Source of the DNA: Patiriisocius marinus
GTDB taxonomy: Bacteria; Bacteroidota; Bacteroidia; Flavobacteriales; Flavobacteriaceae
Direction: 5' to 3'
Assembly: GCF_008974325.1 (NCBI RefSeq)
Contig: NZ_BKCG01000004.1
Span: forward strand, 124,001 to 188,000
DNA: 64,000 nt
A program made the translations under genes and the position numbers. This document shows, piece by piece, positions 16,993 through 26,641 of the stretch. The notes under the pieces are model-generated. The model saw nothing but the letters and a program-made list of their open reading frames with translations, ran no database searches and was not told the DNA's origin. Within the stretch, counting starts at the first letter, position 1, and each line of letters begins with the position of its first letter.

Positions 16993-19900
16993 ATGGGATT
17001 TTTAGATAACGTATTAAAGGTATTTGTAGGAGACAAATCCAAAAAAGATATAGGAGATATTCAACCTTATGTTGATAAAATAAAAACACACGAAGCAGCG
17101 CTTCAAAATTTATCTATAAACGAGTTACGTGCAAAAAGTGACGAGTTTAGAGCTATTATAAAAGATGATCAAAAAGACATTCAACATAAAATTGATGAGC
17201 TACAAGCAAAAGCAGATGTAGAAGAAGATATTGATGCTAAAGAAGATTTATACCTTCAAATTGACACATTAAAAGACGAACGTTACGAAGTTGAAAAGGA
17301 AACTTTAAATAAAATTCTTCCTGAGGCATTTGCCGTAATGAAAGAAACTGCAAAACGTTTTAAAGAAAACGAAACACTTACAGTCCTTGCCACAGCATTT
17401 GATCGTGAACTTTCTGGAACAAAAGATTATGTTTCACTAGATGGTGAAAATGCCATCTGGAAAAACTCTTGGGATGCTGCCGGAAAACAAATTACTTGGG
17501 ATATGGTGCACTATGATGTGCAACTTGTAGGTGGTGTTGCATTACACCAAGGAAAAGTAGCCGAGATGCAAACGGGTGAAGGTAAAACACTTGTTGCAAC
17601 CTTACCTGTATATCTAAACGCACTAGCCGGAAATGGAGTACACCTTGTAACTGTTAATGATTACTTAGCAAAACGTGATAGCGCTTGGATGGCACCTATT
17701 TTTCAATTTCACGGTATGAGTATTGATTGTATTGACAATCACCGCCCTAACAGCGAAGAGCGTCGTGCAGCCTACAATGCAGATATTACTTACGGTACAA
17801 ATAATGAGTTTGGTTTTGATTATTTACGTGATAATATGTCGCACAAACCAACTGACTTAGTACAGCGTCCACACCATTATGCAATTGTAGATGAGGTAGA
17901 TAGTGTATTAATTGATGACGCCCGTACACCGTTAATTATATCAGGACAAGTACCTAATGGTGACCGTCATGAATTTACAGAATTAAAACCGAAAATTGCC
18001 GATATCGTTGCAGTACAGCAGAAACATTTAACAGGTGTTTTAGCCGAAGCAAAAAAACTAATTCGTGAAGGTGATGAAAAAGAAGGAGGTTTCCAGCTAT
18101 TAAGAGTTTACAGAGGTATCCCTAAAAACAAAGCATTAATTAAGTTTTTATCTGAAGAAGGTGTGAAACAAATCCTTCAGAAAACAGAGAACACATACAT
18201 GGCAGATAACAACCGCGAAATGCCAAAGGTTGATGCTGAATTATACTATGTTATTGAAGAAAAGAACAATCAAATTGACTTAACTGATAAAGGTATTAAC
18301 TACCTATCTGGTGAAGACAATCCAGATTTCTTTGTAATGCCAGAGATAGGTACAGAAATTGCAAAAATTGAAAGTCAAGGACTGTCTAAAGAAGAAGAAG
18401 CAATCAAGAAAGAAGACTTGTTTAGAGACTTTGGTATTAAAAGTGAGCGTATTCATACACTAAACCAATTATTGAAAGCATACTCTTTATTTGAAAAAGA
18501 CACACAATACGTTGTGATGGACAACAAAGTAATGATTGTTGATGAACAAACTGGACGTATTATGGATGGTCGTCGTTATAGTGACGGATTACACCAAGCC
18601 ATTGAAGCTAAAGAAAATGTAACCATTGAAGCATTAACTCAAACCTTCGCTACAGTTACATTACAAAACTACTTTAGAATGTACCGCAAGCTATCTGGTA
18701 TGACAGGTACAGCAGTTACAGAAGCAGGAGAATTATGGGAAATCTACAAATTAGATGTTGTTGAGATTCCTACAAACCGCCCTATCGCACGTGATGATAG
18801 AGAGGATAAAATTTACAAAACAAAACGTGAAAAATACAATGCTGTAATCGATGAAGTAACTGAACTTTCTAAAGCTGGTCGTCCTGTATTGATAGGAACA
18901 ACATCAGTTGAAATTTCAGAATTACTAAGTCGTATGTTGAGTATTCGCCAGATTCCTCACAATACATTGAATGCCAAAATGCACAAGCGAGAGGCTGATA
19001 TTGTTGCCCAAGCTGGTGATGCTGGAGTTGTTACAATTGCAACGAACATGGCAGGTCGTGGAACAGATATTAAATTAAGTGATGCGGTAAAAGCTGCTGG
19101 TGGTCTTGCCATTATTGGTACAGAACGTCACGATTCACGTCGTGTAGATAGACAGTTAAGAGGTCGATCTGGGCGTCAAGGAGATCCAGGTAGTTCTCAA
19201 TTCTATGTTTCGCTTGAAGATAACTTGATGCGTTTATTTGGATCTGAGCGAATTGCTAAGATGATGGATAGAATGGGATTAAAAGAAGGTGAAGTAATTC
19301 AACATTCGATGATTTCAAAGTCTATTGAACGTGCTCAGAAAAAAGTAGAAGAAAATAACTTTGGTATTCGTAAGCGTTTATTAGAGTATGATGATGTAAT
19401 GAATGCACAGCGCGAAGTAGTTTACAAACGTCGTTACAATGCTCTTTTCGGTTCAAGATTAAGAGTTGATATCGCTAACATGATTTATGATACAGCTGAG
19501 GTAATTGCCGAAGGAAACAAAATGGCTCAAGATTTCAAAAACTTTGAGTTTGAGTTAATTCGTTATTTCTCAATGAGCTCTCCTATTACCCAACAAGAGT
19601 TTGATAAATTAGGAGCTCAAGATATTGCTGGAAAAGTTTACAAAGCTGCCTATGCACACTACCAGGGTAAAATGGAGCGTAACGCACAAATGGCGTTCCC
19701 TGTAATTAAAAACGTATATGAAAACCATAAGGATCAATACAAGCGTATTTTAGTTCCATTTACAGATGGTGTTAAAACACTTAATGTTGCAACAGATCTT
19801 GAAAAGGCTTACGAAAGTGAAGGAAAAGAGTTAGTGAAAGATTTTGAAAAAAACATTTCATTAGCAATAATTGATGATGCTTGGAAAACACATTTACGTA

Positions 19901-20349
19901 AAATGGATGAGTTAAAGCAAAGTGTACAGCTAGCCGTTCACGAACAAAAAGATCCTTTACTTATTTATAAGTTTGAAGCATTTGAGTTGTTTAAGAAAAT
20001 GGTAGAAAATGTAAATAAAGATGTATTATCATTCTTATTTAAAGGAGAATTACCAGAAGAAAACCAACAGCAAATTAAAGAAGCTAGAGAGGTTAAATCT
20101 AGAGAGAAAGTAAGTGAGCAAAAAGATGAAATCCAAAATATGGATGAGTTAGCAGCACAATCTAGAGCTGCTGGACAAACACAACCTCAACAACGTCAAG
20201 TAACCGAAACTATCACACGTGAGATGCCTAAAATAGGTCGTAATGATAAGGTTACCATCAAGCACGTAATGAGCGGTGAAACAAAAGATGTGAAGTACAA
20301 ACAAGCAATCCCTTTAATTACTAAAGGTGAATGGGTGTTGACAGAGTAG
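16993..20349 (+). CDS. secA: Preprotein translocase ATPase SecA
   Basis: 1118 residues, longer than E. coli SecA (901) as usual in Bacteroidota, which carry extra segments near residues 60-100 and 345-430. Walker A is MQTGEGKTLVATLP; DEVDSVLIDDARTPLI is the DEAD-type Walker B; TNMAGRGTDIKL and QLRGRSGRQGDPGSSQFY are the C-terminal helicase motifs. The C-terminus lacks a Cys-rich zinc-binding SecB site. The protein drives Sec-dependent export across the inner membrane using ATP. A perfect terminator follows, so it is last in its transcript. Confidence 0.98.
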   Translation: MGFLDNVLKVFVGDKSKKDIGDIQPYVDKIKTHEAALQNLSINELRAKSDEFRAIIKDDQKDIQHKIDELQAKADVEEDIDAKEDLYLQIDTLKDERYEVEKETLNKILPEAFAVMKETAKRFKENETLTVLATAFDRELSGTKDYVSLDGENAIWKNSWDAAGKQITWDMVHYDVQLVGGVALHQGKVAEMQTGEGKTLVATLPVYLNALAGNGVHLVTVNDYLAKRDSAWMAPIFQFHGMSIDCIDNHRPNSEERRAAYNADITYGTNNEFGFDYLRDNMSHKPTDLVQRPHHYAIVDEVDSVLIDDARTPLIISGQVPNGDRHEFTELKPKIADIVAVQQKHLTGVLAEAKKLIREGDEKEGGFQLLRVYRGIPKNKALIKFLSEEGVKQILQKTENTYMADNNREMPKVDAELYYVIEEKNNQIDLTDKGINYLSGEDNPDFFVMPEIGTEIAKIESQGLSKEEEAIKKEDLFRDFGIKSERIHTLNQLLKAYSLFEKDTQYVVMDNKVMIVDEQTGRIMDGRRYSDGLHQAIEAKENVTIEALTQTFATVTLQNYFRMYRKLSGMTGTAVTEAGELWEIYKLDVVEIPTNRPIARDDREDKIYKTKREKYNAVIDEVTELSKAGRPVLIGTTSVEISELLSRMLSIRQIPHNTLNAKMHKREADIVAQAGDAGVVTIATNMAGRGTDIKLSDAVKAAGGLAIIGTERHDSRRVDRQLRGRSGRQGDPGSSQFYVSLEDNLMRLFGSERIAKMMDRMGLKEGEVIQHSMISKSIERAQKKVEENNFGIRKRLLEYDDVMNAQREVVYKRRYNALFGSRLRVDIANMIYDTAEVIAEGNKMAQDFKNFEFELIRYFSMSSPITQQEFDKLGAQDIAGKVYKAAYAHYQGKMERNAQMAFPVIKNVYENHKDQYKRILVPFTDGVKTLNVATDLEKAYESEGKELVKDFEKNISLAIIDDAWKTHLRKMDELKQSVQLAVHEQKDPLLIYKFEAFELFKKMVENVNKDVLSFLFKGELPEENQQQIKEAREVKSREKVSEQKDEIQNMDELAAQSRAAGQTQPQQRQVTETITREMPKIGRNDKVTIKHVMSGETKDVKYKQAIPLITKGEWVLTE

Positions 20350-20376
20350 TCTTTCTGAAATTTTAATAAAATGAAT

Positions 20377-20408
20377 AATCCCGATATCTTTATTAAGGTA
20401 TCGGGATT
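20377..20408 (+). terminator. Terminator after secA
   Basis: Perfect 10-bp stem AATCCCGATA / TATCGGGATT with a 12-nt loop, 27 bp past the stop, followed by T-rich sequence. Confidence 0.88.
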
Positions 20409-20493
20409 AATTTATTACAGCATATATAGATGGCTATTTTTAATATCTTTATATTCATATAAAACAAATAACTGTATTTAAATACAATACAAA

Positions 20494-20979
20494 ATGAAGC
20501 TTTTTAGAAAAGTTAGAATCGAATTAAAATGGGCCATTATATTCACTATAATGATGCTTTCTTGGATGTTATTAGAAAAGACCCTTGGTTATCACGATGA
20601 AAAAATTGCAGATCACGAATGGCTCACCATGGTATTTTTACCTTTTGCTATTTTAATGTATGTATTAGCAATACGTGAAACTCGCAGACGTGTTTACGGT
20701 AGAAAATTAACTTGGCTACAAGGATTTACTTCAGGATTAATACTTACACTATTTATAGCATTACTTTCGCCTTTAGCGCAGTATATAACGCATAATTACA
20801 TTACACCTGAGTATTTTGAAAATGTAAAAAACTATTCGATTACTAATAACTTAATGAAGATTGATGAAGCTAATGACTACTTTAGTTTAAATAACTATTT
20901 ATGGCAGTCGTTCATCGGCGCTATATTGGGTGGGGCTGTTACTTCGGCAATTGTTGCCATATTTATGAGAAGATCGTAG
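20494..20979 (+). CDS. DUF4199 family membrane protein
   Basis: 161 residues with four predicted membrane helices (about 13-33, 42-62, 75-97, 135-157). The loop between helices 2 and 3 has a basic motif RETRRRVYGRKLTWLQGF typical of DUF4199. It is an inner-membrane protein of unknown function found across Bacteroidota. It stands alone between the secA terminator and the convergent sigma-factor operon. Confidence 0.82.
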   Translation: MKLFRKVRIELKWAIIFTIMMLSWMLLEKTLGYHDEKIADHEWLTMVFLPFAILMYVLAIRETRRRVYGRKLTWLQGFTSGLILTLFIALLSPLAQYITHNYITPEYFENVKNYSITNNLMKIDEANDYFSLNNYLWQSFIGAILGGAVTSAIVAIFMRRS

Positions 20980-21007
20980 GTATATTTTTAATTATTCAGA
21001 CTAATTA

Positions 21008-22474
21008 TTATTGTAAAATCAAATTGCTATAGTCAGCATTGATTAGAAAATTTCGGTTTGCATTTTCAGCTCTATTAAAACCTTTTACTAGTACGCGGTC
21101 ATCTTGTTTGTTTGCACTAAGCTCTAAAGATTTAGGATATTTCAAAGTAGATTTCTTTCCGTTAAACAAAAACGAGAATGACGTTTTTGGTAAAGTGATA
21201 GACGCATCTGTATTTTTCAATACAATCTCTAATCTTTTAAAATCATCAGATACAGTACCAATCACTAATGCACCAAAAGAGCCAGTTATAAAAGCCTCTT
21301 TATCAATAGCACCTACACGAACATCACTAGAGTTTGCATTAAGCTGAATACTTCCCACATTATTGATATTACACACATCAACAAACTTTACATAAAGAGT
21401 ACCAAATTTCCAATCCTTAACCACTACAGGAGCATAAGAAGCATTGATGAGGGTTTGCCCCCCATCAATACGTTCTGCTGTAAACGGTGTGTGATTTAGC
21501 GTTGCTTTCACATTAAAAGCATCTGCCATTTTAATTTCTCCGTGGCGTACTTTTATTTCTGTCTTCGTATTTTTAGGCATACGAATAATAATAGTTTTTT
21601 TAGCTGCAGGTAATTTTTTAGTGTTATTTGATTTAATAACAGTTCTAGTATTACCGTTTTCATCAACTGTTACAGTTTTAGAATAGCTCGATCCATTTCC
21701 TTCACCCATATTACGTTCAATAATACGTCCCATTTCCTCCATTTGCTTTCCAAAGTCTTCACCAAAATTCTCTCCCCAAGCTTCCATGTCTTCACCAAAT
21801 TGGTCACCCCACGCTTCCATGCTTTTACCAAATTTCTCTCCCCAAGCTTCCATTTCAGCTTCCCATTCAGGACCAAAACGATTTTCATATTCAGCTTCGA
21901 GTTTCTTTCCCCATTTTTCCATATCGCGCTCAAAATCCTTACCGAAGTTCTTTTCCATACGTTTCTCAAAACGTTTCATGTATCCTTCTTCATCTTTCTT
22001 AAACTCATCATAATCGAAGTCCACATTGCTAACTCCTCTTAAAACAGTTTCAGTCAACTCTGGTGTTGCGCTCAATACTGGCATTAATGCATTTTCAAGT
22101 AGTGGTCCTAAAAAGTCTAAACCTCCTAGTGATTCTAACCCTGCAACACTATTATCTCTACTCCAGTTACCTTGTGAATTAGAAGAAACAACAACACTTC
22201 TACTATTACCAAGTACATTTAAATCCCAAGCTTCAAAAAGCTGTTCTTTTTGATCTTTTGTTAAATCCTTTCCTTCAATAAAGGCTTCTACCTCTACTTT
22301 ATCCTTATTCCAAGTTTCAAATATTACATTAGTATAATCTGTATTAACAGTTACTACCATATCGTCACCTGCATTAAAGGATTCCACAAACTTCTCCTGA
22401 GAGAAACCCGCAGCGACTGCCAGTACTGCAAATGCAGCGACAAGTCTATACTTCAATACTATTAATTTGTTCAT
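21008..22474 (-). CDS. Exported protein with 11-residue MEAWG repeats, third gene of the ECF operon
   Basis: 488 residues. A signal peptide is about residues 1-25 (AVAAGFSQ). A predicted beta-rich N-terminal part is followed by a charged helical region (about residues 165-250) with 11-residue repeats of the form MEAWGxxFGxx, encoded by three 33-bp DNA units at 21755-21853. The C-terminal half (about 300-488) has beta-strand patterns like adhesin-type DUF4097 repeats. Its start overlaps the anti-sigma gene by 29 bp, so it is translationally linked and is probably the envelope target or sensor of the sigma system. No specific function was recognised. Confidence 0.72.
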   Translation of the reverse strand: MNKLIVLKYRLVAAFAVLAVAAGFSQEKFVESFNAGDDMVVTVNTDYTNVIFETWNKDKVEVEAFIEGKDLTKDQKEQLFEAWDLNVLGNSRSVVVSSNSQGNWSRDNSVAGLESLGGLDFLGPLLENALMPVLSATPELTETVLRGVSNVDFDYDEFKKDEEGYMKRFEKRMEKNFGKDFERDMEKWGKKLEAEYENRFGPEWEAEMEAWGEKFGKSMEAWGDQFGEDMEAWGENFGEDFGKQMEEMGRIIERNMGEGNGSSYSKTVTVDENGNTRTVIKSNNTKKLPAAKKTIIIRMPKNTKTEIKVRHGEIKMADAFNVKATLNHTPFTAERIDGGQTLINASYAPVVVKDWKFGTLYVKFVDVCNINNVGSIQLNANSSDVRVGAIDKEAFITGSFGALVIGTVSDDFKRLEIVLKNTDASITLPKTSFSFLFNGKKSTLKYPKSLELSANKQDDRVLVKGFNRAENANRNFLINADYSNLILQ

Positions 22475-23057
22475 CAGTTTGATTTTTTAGTTCTTTTAAT
22501 TTGTTTTTTAGTTTCATTAGTAATGACATTCTCATTTTAAGATTGTCAAACATTGCGTTGATAATTTCTTCGCTAGGATTATTTGCTAGCTCTTCTCCTA
22601 AACTTGCATATTCTTCGTCAAGAATACTCAATTGTTCCATATAGCCATCAATTACGTCCTTATTATCAGGGGTAATTTCAAGCGACGCAATTTGCATATT
22701 GATTCCCGCTAAAAGCAACCCTTCAGCTTTCTTCAACTCTGGCGAAATATCTGCCAGACGCAATAGTTTTTCGTTAGCTTTCGTCTCTGTGTCTTTGATA
22801 GGAGACTCAGCTTCTACAAAATTATTTGTTCCGTTTTCCTTTGTTAGACTGTTATAGCCAAAAGTCCCTAAAGCAATCATTACGATAGCTATTGCGGCTA
22901 CTTTCATCCATAGAAAAATCGGTTTTTTCCCCGTGGTTGGTTTTTCACTACCAAAAGCTGCTCCTAGTCGGGCTTCAAAGCGGGCTTCGTGTCCTGCTGG
23001 TAATGACGGCTCGCGAGATGGTTTCTGCTTCATAAGCTCTCTAATATCCTGTGCCAT
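22446..23057 (-). CDS. Anti-sigma factor-like single-pass membrane protein
   Basis: 203 residues. A short cytoplasmic N-terminus (about 1-45) is followed by one membrane helix (about 48-67, MKVAAIAIVMIALGTFGY) and a mainly helical periplasmic region ending in a Lys/Leu-rich coiled segment (NLKMRMSLLMKLKNKLKEL). The order sigma-anti-sigma-exported protein and the 17-bp overlap with the sigma gene make an anti-sigma role likely. The cytoplasmic part lacks a zinc-binding HxxxCxxC motif. Confidence 0.75.
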   Translation of the reverse strand: MAQDIRELMKQKPSREPSLPAGHEARFEARLGAAFGSEKPTTGKKPIFLWMKVAAIAIVMIALGTFGYNSLTKENGTNNFVEAESPIKDTETKANEKLLRLADISPELKKAEGLLLAGINMQIASLEITPDNKDVIDGYMEQLSILDEEYASLGEELANNPSEEIINAMFDNLKMRMSLLMKLKNKLKELKNQTDEQINSIEV

Positions 23058-23592
23058 ATTGTAAATGTTTTAATTGTTCTTTTAATTGTATTTTTCCGCG
23101 ATGCAAATTTGTTCGCGAAGCGCTCTCAGTAATATCTAATACTTGAGCAATTTCTTGATGGTCGTATCCTTCTAATAAAAATAATTTGACAACCGCTTTA
23201 TAATTAGGAGACAGTTTTTCGATAGCACTTGTAATTTCGTCCATCGTTGTACCATCTTCCACTTCCCAGCCTGCATCACCTTCATCATCTTCTAATCGAA
23301 GTACATCGTCATTAATTTCTTCGAAATGCGCTTTCTTCTTTTTAATGGCGTCTAAACACGTATTTATGACAATACGTTTTAACCACGCCCCAAAAGTTAC
23401 ATCACCACTAAACTGTTCAATTTTCTTAAACGCTTTAATAAATGACTCTTGCATAGCATCTTCTGCTTCCGCGGTATTTTTTAGGTACCTGCTCGCAACG
23501 ATAAACATACCGTCGCAATACTGCTTATAAAGCGCCATTTGGGCTTTAGCATTATTTGCTCTGCATTGTTCGACAAGTAATGAATTAGACAC
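23041..23592 (-). CDS. ECF-type RNA polymerase sigma-70 factor
   Basis: 183 residues. Region 2 includes YCDGMFIVASRYLKNTAEAEDAMQES (cut here for length: core AEDAMQESFIKAFKKI), with region 2.4 at FGAWLKRIVINTCLD. Region 4 has LSPNYKAVVKLFLLEGYDHQEIA and the HTH ITESASRTNLHRGK. An acidic linker (DDEGDAGWEVED) joins them. It directs RNA polymerase to an envelope-related regulon, probably including its own operon. First gene of a three-gene overlapping operon running to 21008. Confidence 0.93.
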   Translation of the reverse strand: MSNSLLVEQCRANNAKAQMALYKQYCDGMFIVASRYLKNTAEAEDAMQESFIKAFKKIEQFSGDVTFGAWLKRIVINTCLDAIKKKKAHFEEINDDVLRLEDDEGDAGWEVEDGTTMDEITSAIEKLSPNYKAVVKLFLLEGYDHQEIAQVLDITESASRTNLHRGKIQLKEQLKHLQYGTGY

Positions 23593-23986
23593 TCAGTTGA
23601 TGGTTTTTGCTGGTTGTTGTTAAAAAGACGATACTTTGTTCGCACTGTTGCAAAGGAGCACATTTTTTTTCTATTTTTTTACATCAGGCTTTCGCCGAAA
23701 TTTTAATGCGGGAATATTAGCACTATTTTATTGAGGTTTGTACTGGGTTTGATTTGTTGAAACAGCATTGTTTTCAATAGTAAATAAGAGGAAATATTAA
23801 ATATATCATTTTATCTACTTGAGCACAGTCGAAATCTTCCTTTACATTAAAGGTTGTAGAAATAGTAGCTAAAATCAAGAAAACTCTAGACTCTGATCGA
23901 GAAGACATAGCTAATACACTGTCTTTTTAATTCATAAAAAAATCCCACCAAATGGCGGGATTTTCAACTTCTTAATATTTCAGAAA
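23593..23986. other. 394-bp intergenic region, possible gene fossil
   Basis: It contains the promoter region of the ECF operon on the right-to-left strand and the ohr terminator near 23940. Around 23830-23930 on the plus strand there is a start-less open stretch of roughly 33 codons ending EDIANTLSF and a stop. It reads like protein sequence but has no start codon, so it may be the tail of a decayed gene. Nothing else was recognised. Confidence 0.3.
23935..23965 (-). terminator. Terminator downstream of ohr
   Basis: AATCCC-A-CC / GG-C-GGGATT hairpin with an AAAT loop and A/T tracts on both sides, 25 bp past the ohr stop. Confidence 0.75.
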
Positions 23987-24409
23987 TTATTCTAAAACCA
24001 TTAAATTTAATTCTACAGTAATATTATCGCGTGTCGCTCTTGAATAAGGGCAAACTTCGTGAGCTTTGTTAATTAAATCCTCTCCAACCTCAGTATCTAC
24101 ACCAGGAATTGTACAATCTAAAACAACTTCAATTTGCAAATTACCTTTATCTGTTTTACCTAAACTTACTGTTGCTTCAACTTCAATGTCACCATCAAGT
24201 TTTACACCTTCGTTTCCAGCAACTAAACCTAAAGCTCCACCAAAACAAGCTGCGTAAGCACTACCAAATAACTGCTCTGGATTTGTACCTTCACCACCTG
24301 GACCGCCTAAACCTTTTGGCGTAGATAAAGCTAAATCTATGGGACCACTCTTTACGTGTCCTTTTCTTCCACCTACTGCTGTTGCGCTTGCTGTATATAA
24401 CGTTTTCAT
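23987..24409 (-). CDS. Organic hydroperoxide resistance protein (Ohr, OsmC family)
   Basis: 140 residues, normal for Ohr. The two redox cysteines are present in YAACFGGALG (about Cys55) and EVCPYSRATRDNI (about Cys119). The N-terminal TLYTASATAVGGRKGHV stretch and the GTNPEQLFGSAYAAC motif are classic for the Ohr branch. The enzyme reduces organic hydroperoxides with lipoylated proteins as reductant, in the cytoplasm. It is monocistronic, divergent from meaB. No OhrR regulator is nearby. Confidence 0.93.
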   Translation of the reverse strand: MKTLYTASATAVGGRKGHVKSGPIDLALSTPKGLGGPGGEGTNPEQLFGSAYAACFGGALGLVAGNEGVKLDGDIEVEATVSLGKTDKGNLQIEVVLDCTIPGVDTEVGEDLINKAHEVCPYSRATRDNITVELNLMVLE

Positions 24410-24504
24410 CTCGTTTTAAATTTTAATTAATTATAAGTACTAAATTACGGAGATAGCATTGTATTAAAAAAGATAGATTCATAAAATATTGCTAAATTGT
24501 CATC

Positions 24505-25584
24505 GTGTCAAAACCTACTAAAAATACAAGTGCTTTAAACGAGCAAGCTGGAATAGAACAACCTGATGCTCTTTCTAAAAGTGCCGCGCAAAAACTTCAA
24601 GAGGCTCGTAAAAAAAAGCACTCTGTAAAGGAGTTATTACATGGTATTTTAAACGGAAATGTGACAGCATTAAGCCGTGGAATTACATTAATTGAAAGCA
24701 CTGCCACTAAACACCAAGAAAAAGCCAAAGCACTAGTAGAAGCCTGTTTACCACATTCTAACAACTCCATTAGAGTAGGAATCACTGGAGTTCCGGGCGT
24801 GGGAAAAAGCACCTTTATTGAACAATATGGTAACTTGCTTACTACAAAAGGGCACAAAGTTGCAGTACTTGCTGTAGACCCTAGTAGCAGCTTAAGCAAA
24901 GGAAGTATTCTGGGTGATAAAACAAGAATGGAATCGCTGGTTACAAATGAAAAAGCATTTATTCGACCATCTGCAAGTGGAGACTCTTTAGGAGGAGTTG
25001 CTCGTAAAACTAGAGAAGCTATTATACTTTGCGAAGCTGCAGGATTCACCTATATTATTATTGAAACTGTAGGTGTGGGACAAAGTGAAACAGCCGTCCA
25101 TTCTATGACAGATTTCTTTTTGTTATTAAAATTGGCAGGAGCTGGTGATGAACTTCAAGGTATCAAACGCGGAATTATGGAGATGGCAGATGCTATTGTT
25201 ATTAATAAAGCTGATGGCGAAAACATAAGAGCTGCTAAAATTGCTAAAGTTGAATTTAATCGTGCCCTACACCTCTATCCTCCTAAAAGTAATGGTTGGA
25301 TTGCAAAAACATTAACTTGCAGTGCCTTAAATAATGAAGGTGTCGAAGAAGTTGATACCGTAATAGCTGATTTTGTTTCTGAAATGAAAGAAAGTAATCA
25401 TTTTGCCTCAAAGAGAAACGAACAGCAAAAATTCTGGTTATTACAAACTATCGAAAGCAGATTGAAAAGTGATTTTTATAATGATGAGAAAATTTCGGCT
25501 GAACTAGAAAAACAACTCATCTTACTTTCCGAAAACAAAACTACCCCTTTTGCAGCTGCTGCACTTTTACTTGAATTGTCCTAA
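24505..25584 (+). CDS. meaB: Methylmalonyl-CoA mutase-associated GTPase MeaB
   Basis: 359 residues from a GTG start. G1/Walker A is GITGVPGVGKSTFIEQ; the switch region includes AVDPSSSLSKGSILGDKTRM; G3 is ETVGVGQSE; G4 is VINKADGE. This G-protein chaperone of the SIMIBI class loads and protects adenosylcobalamin in methylmalonyl-CoA mutase, linking to the cobalamin adenosyltransferase at 15268. The last 4 bp overlap the convergent epimerase gene. Confidence 0.95.
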   Translation: MSKPTKNTSALNEQAGIEQPDALSKSAAQKLQEARKKKHSVKELLHGILNGNVTALSRGITLIESTATKHQEKAKALVEACLPHSNNSIRVGITGVPGVGKSTFIEQYGNLLTTKGHKVAVLAVDPSSSLSKGSILGDKTRMESLVTNEKAFIRPSASGDSLGGVARKTREAIILCEAAGFTYIIIETVGVGQSETAVHSMTDFFLLLKLAGAGDELQGIKRGIMEMADAIVINKADGENIRAAKIAKVEFNRALHLYPPKSNGWIAKTLTCSALNNEGVEEVDTVIADFVSEMKESNHFASKRNEQQKFWLLQTIESRLKSDFYNDEKISAELEKQLILLSENKTTPFAAAALLLELS

Positions 25585-26519
25585 AAATTATTTTTATACC
25601 AATCAACTTGAGCCTTTAATCCATCTTCTAAACTAGTTTGAGGGTTGTATTTTAAAAGTTGGCGTGCTTTATTAATATTTGCTTTGGTACGAGATTGATC
25701 TCCAGGTCTAGCAGGTTTATGATCAATAGCTATTTTCTTACCCAGTATTTTTTCAGTAGTTGCGATTCCCGCAGCAGTTGTATTTTCTTCTTCGGTACCT
25801 AAATTGAAAATTTCGCCATCACATACTTCTTGATGATCGATTGTAGAAACAATTCCATCTACAATATCCTGCACATAGGTAAAACTACGAAGGTGTTTTT
25901 CACTCCCTTCAAAAAGTGGAAATGCCTCATCATTTAAACCGTTTTTAATTAATCTAGTGTACAACTTATCTGGTCGTTCACGTGGTCCATAAACTGAATA
26001 CAATCTAAGCGAACATCCTTTAATGATGTTTCTACGTGAATACGCTAACACTAGCTGCTCTGCGCCAAGTTTTGTAACTCCGTACCAAGATGCAGGCAAA
26101 GGCGCTTGATCTTCAGTTAAAGTAGCTTCTAGTCCGTAAATAGACGATGTAGCAATGTTTACAATAAATGGTTTGTGCGTTCTAGTTTCAAAAACATCTA
26201 ATAGACGTTGTGTAGCTATTATATTGTTCGTATAATAATCTTCAAAGCTTGAAGTTGCAGAAATACCTGGGTGTGCCGCAAAATGAAAAAGCACATCTAT
26301 TTTTTCTGGTAAAATTTCGGCTAAAGGAGCGCTGCGTAGGTCTGCTTCAATAAGCGTTACGCCTACATGTTTAATTGCTTCAGCATTTAGTTGCTTTAAA
26401 GCGCGATCATAATATGGTGAAAAATTATCTATTCCAGTTACCGTGTGCCCAAGTTGAACTAATCGTTCGCACGTGTGTGACCCAATAAAACCTGCAGCTC
26501 CAGTAACTAAAACATTCAT
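25581..26519 (-). CDS. NAD-dependent nucleotide-sugar epimerase/dehydratase (UDP-glucuronate 4-epimerase-like)
   Basis: 312 residues of the extended SDR fold. The NAD motif is TGAAGFIGSHTCERL (TGxxGxxG). The catalytic triad is Ser (TSSIYG), Tyr (YGVTK, YxxxK). The substrate region (RLYSVYGPRERPD) resembles UDP-glucuronate or UDP-glucose 4-epimerases. The substrate cannot be fixed from sequence. It is divergent from a glycosyltransferase operon and convergent with meaB. It probably supplies sugar nucleotides for surface polysaccharide. Confidence 0.85.
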   Translation of the reverse strand: MNVLVTGAAGFIGSHTCERLVQLGHTVTGIDNFSPYYDRALKQLNAEAIKHVGVTLIEADLRSAPLAEILPEKIDVLFHFAAHPGISATSSFEDYYTNNIIATQRLLDVFETRTHKPFIVNIATSSIYGLEATLTEDQAPLPASWYGVTKLGAEQLVLAYSRRNIIKGCSLRLYSVYGPRERPDKLYTRLIKNGLNDEAFPLFEGSEKHLRSFTYVQDIVDGIVSTIDHQEVCDGEIFNLGTEEENTTAAGIATTEKILGKKIAIDHKPARPGDQSRTKANINKARQLLKYNPQTSLEDGLKAQVDWYKNNF

Positions 26520-26582
26520 ACGCTAATCGCTATTTCTTGTAAAATCTATTGTAAAAATAACATCTTTTTTAAGCTTGTCTTT

Positions 26583-26590
26583 TAATTTTG
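26583..26590 (+). promoter_or_regulatory. -7 box (TAATTTTG) of the glycosyltransferase operon
   Basis: Matches TAnnTTTG, 51 bp upstream of the ATG at 26642, in the divergent gap. No convincing -33 element was seen. Confidence 0.45.
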
Positions 26591-26641
26591 CGGCATTCTT
26601 CAAAAAAGAAATACTTTTGCACAAAACCTTGAGCATTTAAA

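Noticed and set aside
21743-22042. Open frames antisense to the MEAWG-repeat region
   Set aside because: They are mirror products of the 33-bp repeats and biased composition, with no independent start context.
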